Assembly (NCBI RefSeq): GCF_000214595.1
Contig: NZ_AFIG01000003.1
Coordinates: forward strand, 434,001-498,000
Direction of reading: 5' to 3'
DNA length: 64,000 nt
Source of the DNA: Methylophaga thalassica MP
Lineage (GTDB): Bacteria > Pseudomonadota > Gammaproteobacteria > Nitrosococcales > Methylophagaceae
The position numbers were made by a program, and so were the translations under genes. The notes beneath the pieces are model-generated. The model saw only the letters and a list, made by a program, of their open reading frames with translations. It had not been told where the DNA came from and did no database searches. This document shows positions 47,118 to 56,136 of this stretch, one piece after another. How positions within the stretch are numbered: position 1 is the first letter of the stretch; each line of letters opens with the position of its first letter.

Positions 47118-47459
47118 ATGAAATATATTCAACAAGCTGTAAAAGACCCACAACCATCAATGGGTGTTGACGGTGTAAACGCCACATTTGGCGATACAGT
47201 GATTTCAGACAGCAAAGATAAAACTATTTGTGCTGGCTTCTTTCATTTAAATAAAAGTGATAAACCGCTGGTTTATACCTACGATTATGAAGAAATGAAG
47301 TATGTGGCTGAAGGTGAATTTATTATCAGCGACGAATCAGGCAAACAAGTCCACGCCAAAGTGGGTGACGTATTGTATTTTGGCAATGGCGAAACCATTA
47401 CCTTCACCACACCGACCAGAGGTGTTGGTTTCTTTGTGGGTCAACGCAAACCACTCTAA
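47118..47459 (+). CDS. EutQ-like cupin protein
   Basis: A 113-residue single-domain cupin, similar to the C-terminal domain of EutQ. The pattern YDYEEMKYVAEGEFIISDESG, then AKVGDVLYFGNGETITF and GVGFFVGQ, is the EutQ-type jelly roll; the usual cupin metal histidines are not evident. The ATG at 47118 has GGAG upstream. It is flanked by the Amt-like gene and the two-component genes, so a role in amine metabolism is plausible but only by position. Confidence 0.78.
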   Translation: MKYIQQAVKDPQPSMGVDGVNATFGDTVISDSKDKTICAGFFHLNKSDKPLVYTYDYEEMKYVAEGEFIISDESGKQVHAKVGDVLYFGNGETITFTTPTRGVGFFVGQRKPL

Positions 47460-47486
47460 ACCAAAGCGTTTTAAAAGGCTCAAGAA

Positions 47487-47517
47487 TCGGTAGGCTTATC
47501 GCCTACCGATTTTTTTA
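47487..47517 (+). terminator. Terminator of cupin gene
   Basis: Perfect 9-bp stem TCGGTAGGC (47487-47495) and GCCTACCGA (47501-47509) followed by eight T (47510-47517). It ends the cupin transcript just at the 3' end of the convergent response-regulator gene. Confidence 0.92.
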
Positions 47518-48153
47518 TCTATTCTGATGACGCCAGACAGCCGCTTCAAGTCGACTCGTTAAATTGAGTTTGCGTAGGATGTTTTTAATATGCACTTTCA
47601 CGGTGGTGTCGCTTATCCCCAGCTTTCTGGCAATATTTTTATTGTTCATCCCCTCAGCCAGACAATCCAGAATTTCTGTTTCTCTGTCAGTCAGACTCAC
47701 ATCTGATGCGGTCGTTCTGGTATCCGGCTCGATCAGCGCTTTTTTGAGTACTTCTGTCAGGCTATCCTGTAATACCGTCACACCTAAAGCTGCCTTCACC
47801 AGATTGGAACGTAAATCTTCCGGCTCCATGTCCTTGAGCAGATAACCATCCGCCCCTGATTTTAAGGCTTCCAGTAAATCTTCTTCAGCATCTGACACAG
47901 TGAGCACCACATAACGTGATTTCAAATCCATTTGTTTCAGCCTTCTCAGTGTTTCCAGGCCATCAATGCCCTTCATATTTAAGTCCAGCAACACTAAGTC
48001 CGGGTTTAACTGTTGAGCCAGTTCAATACCCTCCAGCCCGGATGCCGCTTCCCCCACCACCTCGAAGTTAGGTTCATCGGAAATAATCTGACCTACTCCC
48101 TTTCTGAATAAGGGGTGATCATCGATAATTAATATTCTTATTATAGTGTTCAT
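47515..48153 (-). CDS. NarL/FixJ-family response regulator
   Basis: A 212-residue regulator. The receiver domain has the acidic pair Asp11-Asp12 and the phospho-acceptor Asp57 in LLDLNMKG. A LuxR-type helix-turn-helix follows (SLTDRETEILDCLAEGMNNKNIARKLGISDTTVKVHIKNI, about 145-185). It matches NarL/NarP closely in length and layout. It starts 25 bases after the histidine-kinase gene ends and forms a pair with it. Candidate DNA sites of the NarL kind lie upstream of dmmD and of the Amt-like gene. Confidence 0.92.
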   Translation of the reverse strand: MNTIIRILIIDDHPLFRKGVGQIISDEPNFEVVGEAASGLEGIELAQQLNPDLVLLDLNMKGIDGLETLRRLKQMDLKSRYVVLTVSDAEEDLLEALKSGADGYLLKDMEPEDLRSNLVKAALGVTVLQDSLTEVLKKALIEPDTRTTASDVSLTDRETEILDCLAEGMNNKNIARKLGISDTTVKVHIKNILRKLNLTSRLEAAVWRHQNR

Positions 48154-48178
48154 TTCTCTCTCTTAATTTTATGACGAG

Positions 48179-50002
48179 TTATTCGGTCAGTTTGGGTACA
48201 AACTTCAGGCGTACCCGTGTCCCTCCGTAACGTCTGGCCATGACATCAATGTCTCCACCTAGAGTCTTAGCTCGTTCTTTCATGATTGCCTGCCCGTGAT
48301 GATCATAGGTGGAAGATAGTTTGCTCATCCCCACCCCATCGTCATCGATGGTTAACTCTAATTCCCCCTTGTTATTCACTAACATCAAAATTGACACATG
48401 CTTGGCGCCAGAATGGCGGACGATATTCGATAAGGCTTCGCGCACAACATGCAGAATATGAAACTCTTCATTGACCGTTAGCCGGCAATTCACCAAGCGA
48501 TTATCTAAAGTAATAGCGAGACTGGAGCGCTGTGAAAATTCATCAATAGTGGCCTGAATGGCATACCCCAGTCCGCGTAAGTCCATGTGAACCCGGAACG
48601 TGGTTAACAACTCTCTTAGCTCACGATAGGCATTATCTAAGCCTTCCCTGAGTTCGGTGGTCACTTCTCGCTGCTTATCATCAATCACATTGGATTGCAG
48701 TCTGGCCATCTGTATTTTCATAAATGACAATGACTGAGCCAGTGAATCATGCAACTCACGGGCAATCGCCGCACGCTCTTCGAGGATCGCCAGACGTCGC
48801 CCTTCTTCATCATGACTCTGAAACTTAGTGACCATACTGAGTAATTTCGCCGTGATTTCCAGCACTTTAATTTCAGCATCTTCAAGAAAGCGACCTTTTT
48901 GCATTTCTACCACCAGCACACCGACCTCATTGCGACTCCCCGAAAAACTGAGTCCCAAACACTCCACTTCTTCTGATTCGGCATTAAGCGACAGAAATGA
49001 GGCCGTGCCCGACATGATCAGTTCATCAAATACTTTGTCTGATATCGGGTTAGGCTCGTGATGTGAATAAATCACTTGTTCGGTAGAAATGACTGCGGCA
49101 TCGTCAGTATAAATAAGAGCGGTGTTGGTAAAGCCCATGGTTCGCTCCAGTGAATACAGCATCTTAAGTAATGTTTTTTCACTCAATACATCTTCAGATA
49201 CGGTTTCAATAAAGCGTAATAAAAAACTTTGGGCACGGGTTAATACACGAATGTGCTCACTGGTTCGGTGTGCCCAGGCGACTTCCGTCTCAAAGCTTTC
49301 CATTTTGGCGGATAACTCTGAAACCCGATGCTCCAGCAAAGCAAACTCATCATCCACATCCAGTTCACTGTTTTCACTATTTTTGGCGTAGATAAAGGCC
49401 AGAAGTCTATCCAGCCTTTCAACCAGGACCTTTCTGGTACTTAGCACCAACAGCAAAATACAGCTCAGCACAAACACCAGACTGACCGATTCCAGCAACG
49501 TTAATACGGCTCGTTTGATTTCGATATCTTTATGCAGGGCCTGTTCAAGGTTTTTATAGGCCGAGGCTAAACGGTCTGCTCCGCGTAACTGCACCGCTGC
49601 GCGAAGATTTAGTGTGGCCAATTGAGAAAAGTTGGCTTGTTCTGACTCTATCAGCCTGACCGCTTCGGCGATGTCATCATTCTTCTGACGTAACATCCAT
49701 AGCACCGCAGGATCTTGTGTATCGAGAAAATGGGACTGCATATTGTGGAACAGTCGTTGTGACTGCTGACTGTCCTTCAAATCAATATGAACTAATTGAT
49801 TTTCCCAATAATATTTCTGCTCGTTGACCTTGGCTAGAGCTATTTGCACAGAAGGCATATAATCCAAAAGGAAGAAAATCCCAGCCTGCATCAATGAGAT
49901 AGTCGCAGCAATACATATCAGCAAAACCACCCACTTTGTATAGAGTGTGCGTCGAGAAAAAATGCAGAAAATTTCGCTAAGACGCTGTTTTAATCTCATC
50001 AT
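48179..50002 (-). CDS. NarX/NarQ-like sensor histidine kinase
   Basis: A 607-residue membrane kinase. Helices near residues 24-46 and 165-187 enclose a periplasmic domain of about 115 residues. A HAMP-like linker and a GAF-like domain (about 255-390) follow. The HisKA_3 phospho-acceptor His418 lies in ARELHDSLAQ, and the catalytic ATPase has the DDDGVGM loop. The architecture is that of NarX, but I do not see the nitrate-binding P-box in the periplasmic part, so the signal is probably different. It pairs with the NarL-type regulator and is divergent from the PAS protein gene. Confidence 0.88.
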   Translation of the reverse strand: MMRLKQRLSEIFCIFSRRTLYTKWVVLLICIAATISLMQAGIFFLLDYMPSVQIALAKVNEQKYYWENQLVHIDLKDSQQSQRLFHNMQSHFLDTQDPAVLWMLRQKNDDIAEAVRLIESEQANFSQLATLNLRAAVQLRGADRLASAYKNLEQALHKDIEIKRAVLTLLESVSLVFVLSCILLLVLSTRKVLVERLDRLLAFIYAKNSENSELDVDDEFALLEHRVSELSAKMESFETEVAWAHRTSEHIRVLTRAQSFLLRFIETVSEDVLSEKTLLKMLYSLERTMGFTNTALIYTDDAAVISTEQVIYSHHEPNPISDKVFDELIMSGTASFLSLNAESEEVECLGLSFSGSRNEVGVLVVEMQKGRFLEDAEIKVLEITAKLLSMVTKFQSHDEEGRRLAILEERAAIARELHDSLAQSLSFMKIQMARLQSNVIDDKQREVTTELREGLDNAYRELRELLTTFRVHMDLRGLGYAIQATIDEFSQRSSLAITLDNRLVNCRLTVNEEFHILHVVREALSNIVRHSGAKHVSILMLVNNKGELELTIDDDGVGMSKLSSTYDHHGQAIMKERAKTLGGDIDVMARRYGGTRVRLKFVPKLTE

Positions 50003-50050
50003 GCTGCAAACTTTTCATCAAAAGCTGGGCAATAAAATAAGGATATAAAC

Positions 50051-51433
50051 ATGAATATCATCTTGTTCAGTCTGGTCATGTTAAGCAGTATTTTTGTACT
50101 GGTACTGGGTTTCTGGTGGGATAGCACCGCCCCATTTAAAGTACATATATCCACGCTCGCTGCAGTGCTTGCTATGTTTTTATCCGCCACATTAGCCATG
50201 ACGCTCTATCCTCGTTTAAAACGTCGTCCTCAACCTCAATCCCCCATCGCCTTTGATGATGTTATCTGGGGCCAGGATCTCTCCAGCAAGCTATCTACAC
50301 CTGCTGCTGTTATTGATGGTTATAACATTAAATTCGCCAACAATGCCTTTCTAAAAGAGCTTGGAATGAACGGCATGCGCGATATGATTACCGACCTACC
50401 GCTCACCAATCTGATTCACCCCAGCTCACACCAACAAATGACAGACTTTATCAGCCGTCAGCATAATCAACGTTCCAGCGAGACCATGATGTTACGCATG
50501 CTGTATGTGGATGGCACAACCATCCCGGCTCAGATATCACTGTCTCCTCTCAACTCTTTGCAGCAACATGGTCAGTTCTTGTTGCAGTTCACCACCACGT
50601 CATCATCCGAACCGACCTCAACCAAACTGGATGTGGATCACACCTACCGTTATCTTATCGATCGACTTGATCAAATCGTGTTTCAAATGAATGTTGATCA
50701 AAAAATCATTTTTCTCAATCCTGCCTGGGAGCGCATGCTCGACTACACGCCGCAGGAGTGCATGCAAAAAACCTTATTCCAATTCATTCACCCGGAAGAT
50801 CTGCCACTGGCAGAAGCTCGGATAAATGCCCTGACTGAAGGCAAACGCCACCATAGTCAGTTCGAATTACGACTCATTGCAAAAAATGGACGCTCGCAAT
50901 GGTTTGAAATGCGTGCTTCCACCACATCCCGACTCAAGAGTGAACGCAGCAGCGTGATGGGCACACTCACAGATATCAGTCGTATCAAGCAAACATCTGC
51001 CGACCTTAAAGCCAGTGCCCGACTCGCTAACGATATGATCATGCCGAATGTGCCTTGCATGTTATATCGCTGTAAAAATGATCGTAACTGGACTTTTGAC
51101 TATGTCAGCGACGGCTGCCTGGAAGTAACCGAATACCAGCCTTATGAAATTACCAACTCCCTCCATTTCAACTATATGCAGCTGATTTATCCTGATGATC
51201 AGCAGCGTGTTTGGGAATATGTCCAACAACAAGTTAATCAACAGCGCAGCTTTCAAATCATTTACCGCATCCAGACGCGTAGTAATAAAATCAAATGGGT
51301 CATGGAACGAGGTAAAGGCGTCTTTTCAGGAACAGATGAGTTATTAACTCTGGAAGGCATCATCATTGATATCAGTAGTGAGAATTATCAATCAATGATG
51401 GATGGACTGGAACAGATGACTTCAGAGCAATAA
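50051..51433 (+). CDS. Membrane protein with PAS domains but no output domain
   Basis: A 460-residue protein with two N-terminal helices (about 3-22 and 35-53) and then about three PAS domains. PAS1 is about 75-190, PAS2 about 205-325 (IVFQMNVDQKIIFLNPAWERML followed by a PAC motif WFEMRASTTSRLKSERSSVMGTLTDIS), and PAS3 about 340-445. No kinase, GGDEF, EAL or DNA-binding domain is attached. It is divergent from the histidine kinase with a 48-base gap, so it may be an accessory sensor for that kinase. Confidence 0.85.
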   Translation: MNIILFSLVMLSSIFVLVLGFWWDSTAPFKVHISTLAAVLAMFLSATLAMTLYPRLKRRPQPQSPIAFDDVIWGQDLSSKLSTPAAVIDGYNIKFANNAFLKELGMNGMRDMITDLPLTNLIHPSSHQQMTDFISRQHNQRSSETMMLRMLYVDGTTIPAQISLSPLNSLQQHGQFLLQFTTTSSSEPTSTKLDVDHTYRYLIDRLDQIVFQMNVDQKIIFLNPAWERMLDYTPQECMQKTLFQFIHPEDLPLAEARINALTEGKRHHSQFELRLIAKNGRSQWFEMRASTTSRLKSERSSVMGTLTDISRIKQTSADLKASARLANDMIMPNVPCMLYRCKNDRNWTFDYVSDGCLEVTEYQPYEITNSLHFNYMQLIYPDDQQRVWEYVQQQVNQQRSFQIIYRIQTRSNKIKWVMERGKGVFSGTDELLTLEGIIIDISSENYQSMMDGLEQMTSEQ

Positions 51434-51457
51434 CAGAGAGTCATCCTTGACCCTCTG
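51434..51457. terminator. Convergent stem-loop between PAS and porin genes
   Basis: CAGAGAGTCA (51434-51443) pairs with TGACCCTCTG (51448-51457), ten pairs with one mismatch and a four-base loop. It lies directly after the PAS gene stop and 18 bases from the porin stop. It has no T-run on either strand, so the call is tentative. Confidence 0.4.
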
Positions 51458-51475
51458 CTGCCGCTTATGAAACGC

Positions 51476-52258
51476 TTAAAACGATCGTGATATATAGCCG
51501 ATAAACTGATTATCGCCACGGTTATCACCATCTACACCTGTCCACCAGTCTTTATCCGCATCAGTATCGGTGTAGTTAATCCCCACCGTCCAACCTTCTG
51601 ACTGACCGATAGTCAGGTCTTTACTCAAACCAATCATATAGTCGGTGTAATTGAAATCACTGTAGTTTTTCACATCCAGGTGACCTACATGCAAATTCAG
51701 ATTCACTTCCCACGGTAATTGGTAGGCGAAGTTCAACTCGATATATTCAGTGCCTTTGGTATCACCATTAGCATAACCATCAATACCGGCTGATTTATTA
51801 TTCACACCACCCCAGTCGGTTAATGTCCGGCTGTATTTTGCAGTAAACCATTTCCAGGTCGCAGCAAGATAGGCTTCGGTGGTATCAATATTTTCACCGT
51901 TATACTTTTTGTGATCAGGGTAATAAAACTGCAGCAACCCGACATCAATCCCAATATCATCTGTTAATTGGTGGTAATAACCACCATAAAAATCCACTTC
52001 CAGACTGTTACCGGAGTTGTCGTCCTCTTCTAGCGTCGAGCCCCATATTCCCGCATAGAGCCCATTATCATGAGCATAGTCAAAACCACCTTGTAACGCA
52101 GGTCTTTCATCACTATAAGTAATGCCACGAAATACATATTGGCTAAAAATTCCGACGTTGGAACTAAAACTATGTGGTGATGTTTCTTCTGCCAGGGTGT
52201 TAGTTGCTGAGAACGTTGATGCTGCCGCCATTGCCACCATCAAAACTGTTTTTTTCAT
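51476..52258 (-). CDS. TorF-family (CHP02001) outer-membrane porin
   Basis: A 260-residue outer-membrane protein with a signal peptide (STFSATNTLAEE, cleavage about residue 23). It is built of amphipathic strands with alternating Tyr and Gly and ends in Phe (ISRSF), the usual C-terminal signal for barrel insertion. The start NVGIFSQYVFRGITYSDERPALQGG is typical of the TorF/Gcw_chp family. It lies 40 bases after dmmC on the same strand and is probably co-transcribed, so it may let methylated amines through the outer membrane. A single NarL-type heptamer TACCCCT occurs at 52283-52289. Confidence 0.85.
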   Translation of the reverse strand: MKKTVLMVAMAAASTFSATNTLAEETSPHSFSSNVGIFSQYVFRGITYSDERPALQGGFDYAHDNGLYAGIWGSTLEEDDNSGNSLEVDFYGGYYHQLTDDIGIDVGLLQFYYPDHKKYNGENIDTTEAYLAATWKWFTAKYSRTLTDWGGVNNKSAGIDGYANGDTKGTEYIELNFAYQLPWEVNLNLHVGHLDVKNYSDFNYTDYMIGLSKDLTIGQSEGWTVGINYTDTDADKDWWTGVDGDNRGDNQFIGYISRSF

Positions 52259-52298
52259 CTTCCCTTCCTTTAACTAAATGATTACCCCTAATCTAGTG

Positions 52299-53339
52299 TT
52301 ATTCCGGATGCGTTCCTTTTTCCAAAAAGGCGCCATCATCAAGTGGTTCGAGCCAATCCAGTACCGGTTGTTTAAAGCTATTCAAGCCTTTGTATTCCGC
52401 CAGATCCGGATGCAGGCTGCGTAATACGCGGTTTAAACGTTTTGCCCAACGTGGGTAGGTCGCCAAGTCTGCCAGACTCACCATATAAGTACGGATGCTG
52501 AAGGCAATCGCATTACTGCGTGGCAGTCTGAACAAGGCTTGCAGCTCTACCCGTAAAAAGACTTTGTCACCGGCATTTTCTTTGGTGGCCGACACGTTAT
52601 CAGTGCCCCAGACATCATAGGTTTCTGATGACGTATCGAGTCGTGGGTTAACACACATACGCCAGTTAGTCCGACGAACCGGGCTACCGTATTGCAGATG
52701 TAAGAGGTATTTCAACGCACGATCAAAAATACCCATTTCAGGCGCATGAGGCACAGGTGCGTGCCATTCTTTAAATGACATGCCGGCATCAAATGCGACC
52801 GACCAATCTGCCTGTCCGGTTACCATGCCGAGATCGGCATAGAGATCATTATCACGTTGATCCATGATGACCCAGTCACCCTGAACCTGGCGCATCACGT
52901 ATTCGAACGGCTCCATCGGTAAGGTGGATACGTCACCAAACACAAAGCGATCTTCAATACCCAGTGGTTTATTGACCCAGTGCCAGTTATCACCATCAAT
53001 GGTTAACTGAAACTCAGACGGATAACTTTCAGAAAGCGATGTCATCACTAATTCCAGTGTGTCCCATTGAGCATCCATCATGTGTGGTAAAGCGACACAG
53101 CGTGTGTGATCTTCACTTAATACAATGGCGCGCTCTTTACATTCGGCCACATAGTGTTCGTCGACATCAATCGGGTGTTCAAACACAGAACCAGGCGCAC
53201 CCGGGGTGTGCTGCTCAATGTTGACGCTATACATATACTCGTCTTCTTCAAACGGGTAAGGAAAACGGCGTACTGATTCCGGCGAGTTTCTAAACGTGAA
53301 ATCACCACGAAATGTTTCTTCATTAAATGCCATATTCAT
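52299..53339 (-). CDS. dmmC: Dimethylamine monooxygenase heme subunit DmmC (DUF3445)
   Basis: A 346-residue protein of the DUF3445 family, the PAS-like heme-binding oxidative N-demethylase subunit. Typical segments include NSPESVRRFPYPFEEDEYMYSV near the start, HMMDAQWDTLELV, and QALFRLPRSNAIAFSIRTYMVSL in the last third. In the characterised enzyme it binds O2 and oxidises dimethylamine to methylamine, releasing formaldehyde. It is the last of four dmm genes and starts ten bases after dmmB, preceded by a GAGGA ribosome site. Confidence 0.88.
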   Translation of the reverse strand: MNMAFNEETFRGDFTFRNSPESVRRFPYPFEEDEYMYSVNIEQHTPGAPGSVFEHPIDVDEHYVAECKERAIVLSEDHTRCVALPHMMDAQWDTLELVMTSLSESYPSEFQLTIDGDNWHWVNKPLGIEDRFVFGDVSTLPMEPFEYVMRQVQGDWVIMDQRDNDLYADLGMVTGQADWSVAFDAGMSFKEWHAPVPHAPEMGIFDRALKYLLHLQYGSPVRRTNWRMCVNPRLDTSSETYDVWGTDNVSATKENAGDKVFLRVELQALFRLPRSNAIAFSIRTYMVSLADLATYPRWAKRLNRVLRSLHPDLAEYKGLNSFKQPVLDWLEPLDDGAFLEKGTHPE

Positions 53340-53349
53340 CGTTTATTCC

Positions 53350-54303
53350 TCACAAATTGATGACCATGCGTGTACAGTTGGCACGCGAGACACAAGGTAA
53401 AATTTTCTTAGCAGCGACACGCTCAGCGTCGGACAGGTATTCATCGTGATGAACTAAGTCACCGTCACATTCGACGACTTCCACCTCACAACGACCACAG
53501 GCACCGCCACGGCACATATAAGGCGCATCGATACCCGCTTCCTCCAGCGCTTCCAGCATGCTGAGGTCACTAGGCACAACGACCTCGGTATTGGATTGCA
53601 ATAAGCTGACAGTGAATGGCGCACCACTAGCTGGTGCTAAGAACTTCTCACTATGTACAGACGTTTCTGGCCAGCCCAGCTCGGAAGCGATCAGTTCCAA
53701 ACCGTTTACCATTGGATCCGGACCGCACACATACACATGCGAACCCAGTGGCTGTTTGCTCAATAATTCAGTGATATTGAGTCGGCCGGTTTCATTTTCA
53801 GGATAGAAAAATGCTTTATCACCGCATAAAGCTTCAATTTCTTTGCGGAAAGCCGCATGTTCAGCACTGCGATAAGCATAATGTAATTCGTAGTCATGAC
53901 CGAGACGATTTAAATCGGTAATCTGTGACAAGAAAGGCGTAATACCAATACCACCGGCCACCAGAATGTGTTTTTTCGCCAGACGGTGAATCGAGAATAA
54001 ATTGGTAGGCATCGATATTTCTAATAAGGTGCCTGGTTCCACTTTCTCATGCATAAACACTGAACCACCACGTGATTTTTCCTGCTTACGCACCGCAATC
54101 TGATAGGCACTGTTATCGTTGGTTGGGCCCATTAAGGAATAGGCGTTACGATGGGTCCGGCCATCGATATCCATCGATACAACCACATGGCTGCCGCCAG
54201 AGAAATAAGGCAGTGGGCTGCCATCTTCGGCTACCATCGTAAAATGTTTGATTTGTTCAGCCACTTGCTCAACGGAAGTGACTTTGACTTTTAAAGCACT
54301 CAT
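53350..54303 (-). CDS. dmmB: Dimethylamine monooxygenase reductase subunit DmmB
   Basis: A 317-residue flavin and [2Fe-2S] reductase of the phthalate dioxygenase reductase type. It has a flavin-binding barrel (RNAYSLMGP), a nucleotide-binding domain (AGGIGITPFLSQI) and a C-terminal plant-type ferredoxin domain with ligands in CRGGACGRC (Cys264, Cys269, Cys272) and Cys303. It delivers electrons from NAD(P)H to the heme subunit. The ATG overlaps the dmmA stop by four bases. Confidence 0.9.
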   Translation of the reverse strand: MSALKVKVTSVEQVAEQIKHFTMVAEDGSPLPYFSGGSHVVVSMDIDGRTHRNAYSLMGPTNDNSAYQIAVRKQEKSRGGSVFMHEKVEPGTLLEISMPTNLFSIHRLAKKHILVAGGIGITPFLSQITDLNRLGHDYELHYAYRSAEHAAFRKEIEALCGDKAFFYPENETGRLNITELLSKQPLGSHVYVCGPDPMVNGLELIASELGWPETSVHSEKFLAPASGAPFTVSLLQSNTEVVVPSDLSMLEALEEAGIDAPYMCRGGACGRCEVEVVECDGDLVHHDEYLSDAERVAAKKILPCVSRANCTRMVINL

Positions 54304-54908
54304 GGGTAAACCTCCTGTGCTGGTGGAATCTCGCCGGGTGTTTCACCATCGACCATAAAGCCCATATAGGCACCCCAATGACGGGAGAAATGATCACGAA
54401 CGAATAAATTCAGGCCACAGTTCACACATTGATGAATGTTGTGGTGAACGTCCTCATTAATCGTTTCACAATGCACGCAGAACACACGTCTGGCTAAAGA
54501 ACCTGTCTGTTCTTTAAAAATATTCCGGTCATCGACGCCATATTCAGTCAGCAACTTGGCGACTGGCCAAATCAGTTTTTCTTCACCAGCAACGTAGAAC
54601 TGTGTGCCCATATAGCAATTGTCCAGCTCAGTGTTCAACGCCGCCGTTAAGGCTTCCTGTGAGTCGCAGACAGTAATTGACTCACCTGACATCTCTTCAA
54701 CGATGCTCACATACTTGTTACTTGCTGCATCATCAGCCAGATAAAACACGGATACAGGTTGTTTTGGCACCATTTGCTGAAATAACTTCAGCAAGGCTTT
54801 ACCACCACCTTCACCGCCAACGATCACCACATGATGTGTCGCTTTTTTTTGCCAGACCAAGGTGCCGTAAATAGGTTTGGTTGTAATTGAGTAACCTTTT
54901 TCCATCAT
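54300..54908 (-). CDS. dmmA: Dimethylamine monooxygenase subunit DmmA
   Basis: A 202-residue protein matching the DmmA family. An N-terminal half with Rossmann-like patterns (HHVVIVGGEGGGKALLKLF) precedes a small C-terminal cysteine-rich domain with CVHC and CVNC pairs (Cys144, Cys147, Cys161, Cys164), probably a zinc site. It is a small accessory subunit of the heme-dependent dimethylamine demethylase complex. It begins twelve bases after dmmD and overlaps dmmB by four bases, so the set dmmDABC is one unit. Confidence 0.85.
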   Translation of the reverse strand: MMEKGYSITTKPIYGTLVWQKKATHHVVIVGGEGGGKALLKLFQQMVPKQPVSVFYLADDAASNKYVSIVEEMSGESITVCDSQEALTAALNTELDNCYMGTQFYVAGEEKLIWPVAKLLTEYGVDDRNIFKEQTGSLARRVFCVHCETINEDVHHNIHQCVNCGLNLFVRDHFSRHWGAYMGFMVDGETPGEIPPAQEVYP

Positions 54909-54920
54909 CTATTCCTCAAT

Positions 54921-56054
54921 TTACTCAGGGTGAGTGCGAACACGCATAGGATCATAAAAAGGCATCTTGACGATGGTCGCTTTGACCTCATCACCGTCGG
55001 TCACTGTTACTGTGGTGCCAAGTTGGCTGTATTCCGGTTTGATATGTGCCATCGCCAGTGACTTCATCAGATATTGGCTGTAGCTGGAGCTGGTCACCAC
55101 ACCGACTTCTTTGCCATCAATGAATAATTTAGAACCGACCTCTACCGCTTGCTTTGAGCGACATTCCAGACCGATTTGTTTAAAGCGTTCTCTGCCTTTT
55201 AACTTCAGCACTGCTTCTTTACCGATGTAATCACCGGGTTTATCTTCATCGACACACCAGTCCATATTGACTTCCCACGGTGTGGTATCGCCTTCAGGCA
55301 TATCAAATGGGAAGAACAGTAAGGCGGCTTCAACGCGTGTCAGATCCAGTGAGTCCCATGATGCCGGGATGCAGCCATAGGGCTGACCTTTTTCCAGAAT
55401 CATGTCCCACAGGTACACAGCATCAGCCGCGGAACAATAGACTTCGTAGCCGCGTTCACCGGAATAACCACCGCGAGCGAGGATCACTTCACGACCGAAT
55501 AAGGTCGTCTTGATATGTTTGAAATAAGGTAATCCGGCGAGGTCGAAATCCAGTTCCGGATCCAGAATATCGATAGAACGAGGGCCCTGCAGCGACAGGA
55601 TATGAACATCATAATCCTGTTCAACTGTGACATCCTCACCTTTAGCGAGTTCGGCTAAGGTTTGTTGTGTGGCGCCACTGCCATGAGATAAACGGTAATG
55701 TTCTTTATCATCACAAATGACCATGATGTCATCGACCAGCGCACCTTCTTCATTAACTTCACCGGCAAGTCGGGAAGTACCTGGTTCGAGCTTAGTGACA
55801 TCAATCGTCACCAGCTTGTCGATAATTTTTAATGCGGCTGGCCCAGATACATTAACAATATTGAGACCAGACACATCATAAAGACCTGCCCGGGTACGGA
55901 CCGCAACAACCTCATCATTCACATCCGAATGGTAGCTCCATGGAATGGGCATGCCATTCCATGTTTCGCCATCCAGTGTTGACCCAAGTTCTTTATGGCG
56001 AACATTGAGTACTGAGTTCCGTGTGGTAGTTTCTTTGGGCAGTGGATTATTCAT
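54921..56054 (-). CDS. dmmD: GcvT-like folate subunit DmmD
   Basis: A 377-residue protein of the aminomethyltransferase (GcvT) family, similar to the tetrahydrofolate-binding subunits of demethylases. The typical segments GLYDVSGLNIVNVSGPAALKIIDKL and ARGGYSGERGYEVYC are present. In the dimethylamine enzyme it is expected to trap the formaldehyde released by the heme subunit as methylene-tetrahydrofolate, feeding the one-carbon pool. It is the first gene of the dmm operon. A NarL-type 7-2-7 site lies 83-98 bases upstream of its start. Confidence 0.87.
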   Translation of the reverse strand: MNNPLPKETTTRNSVLNVRHKELGSTLDGETWNGMPIPWSYHSDVNDEVVAVRTRAGLYDVSGLNIVNVSGPAALKIIDKLVTIDVTKLEPGTSRLAGEVNEEGALVDDIMVICDDKEHYRLSHGSGATQQTLAELAKGEDVTVEQDYDVHILSLQGPRSIDILDPELDFDLAGLPYFKHIKTTLFGREVILARGGYSGERGYEVYCSAADAVYLWDMILEKGQPYGCIPASWDSLDLTRVEAALLFFPFDMPEGDTTPWEVNMDWCVDEDKPGDYIGKEAVLKLKGRERFKQIGLECRSKQAVEVGSKLFIDGKEVGVVTSSSYSQYLMKSLAMAHIKPEYSQLGTTVTVTDGDEVKATIVKMPFYDPMRVRTHPE

Positions 56055-56136
56055 GGTCTAACTCCGGTTACATAGAACGAATTCAATGTAAAAAACTTAC
56101 CGAAATCAGCCGCATATAAAAATTCTCATGATGGAG

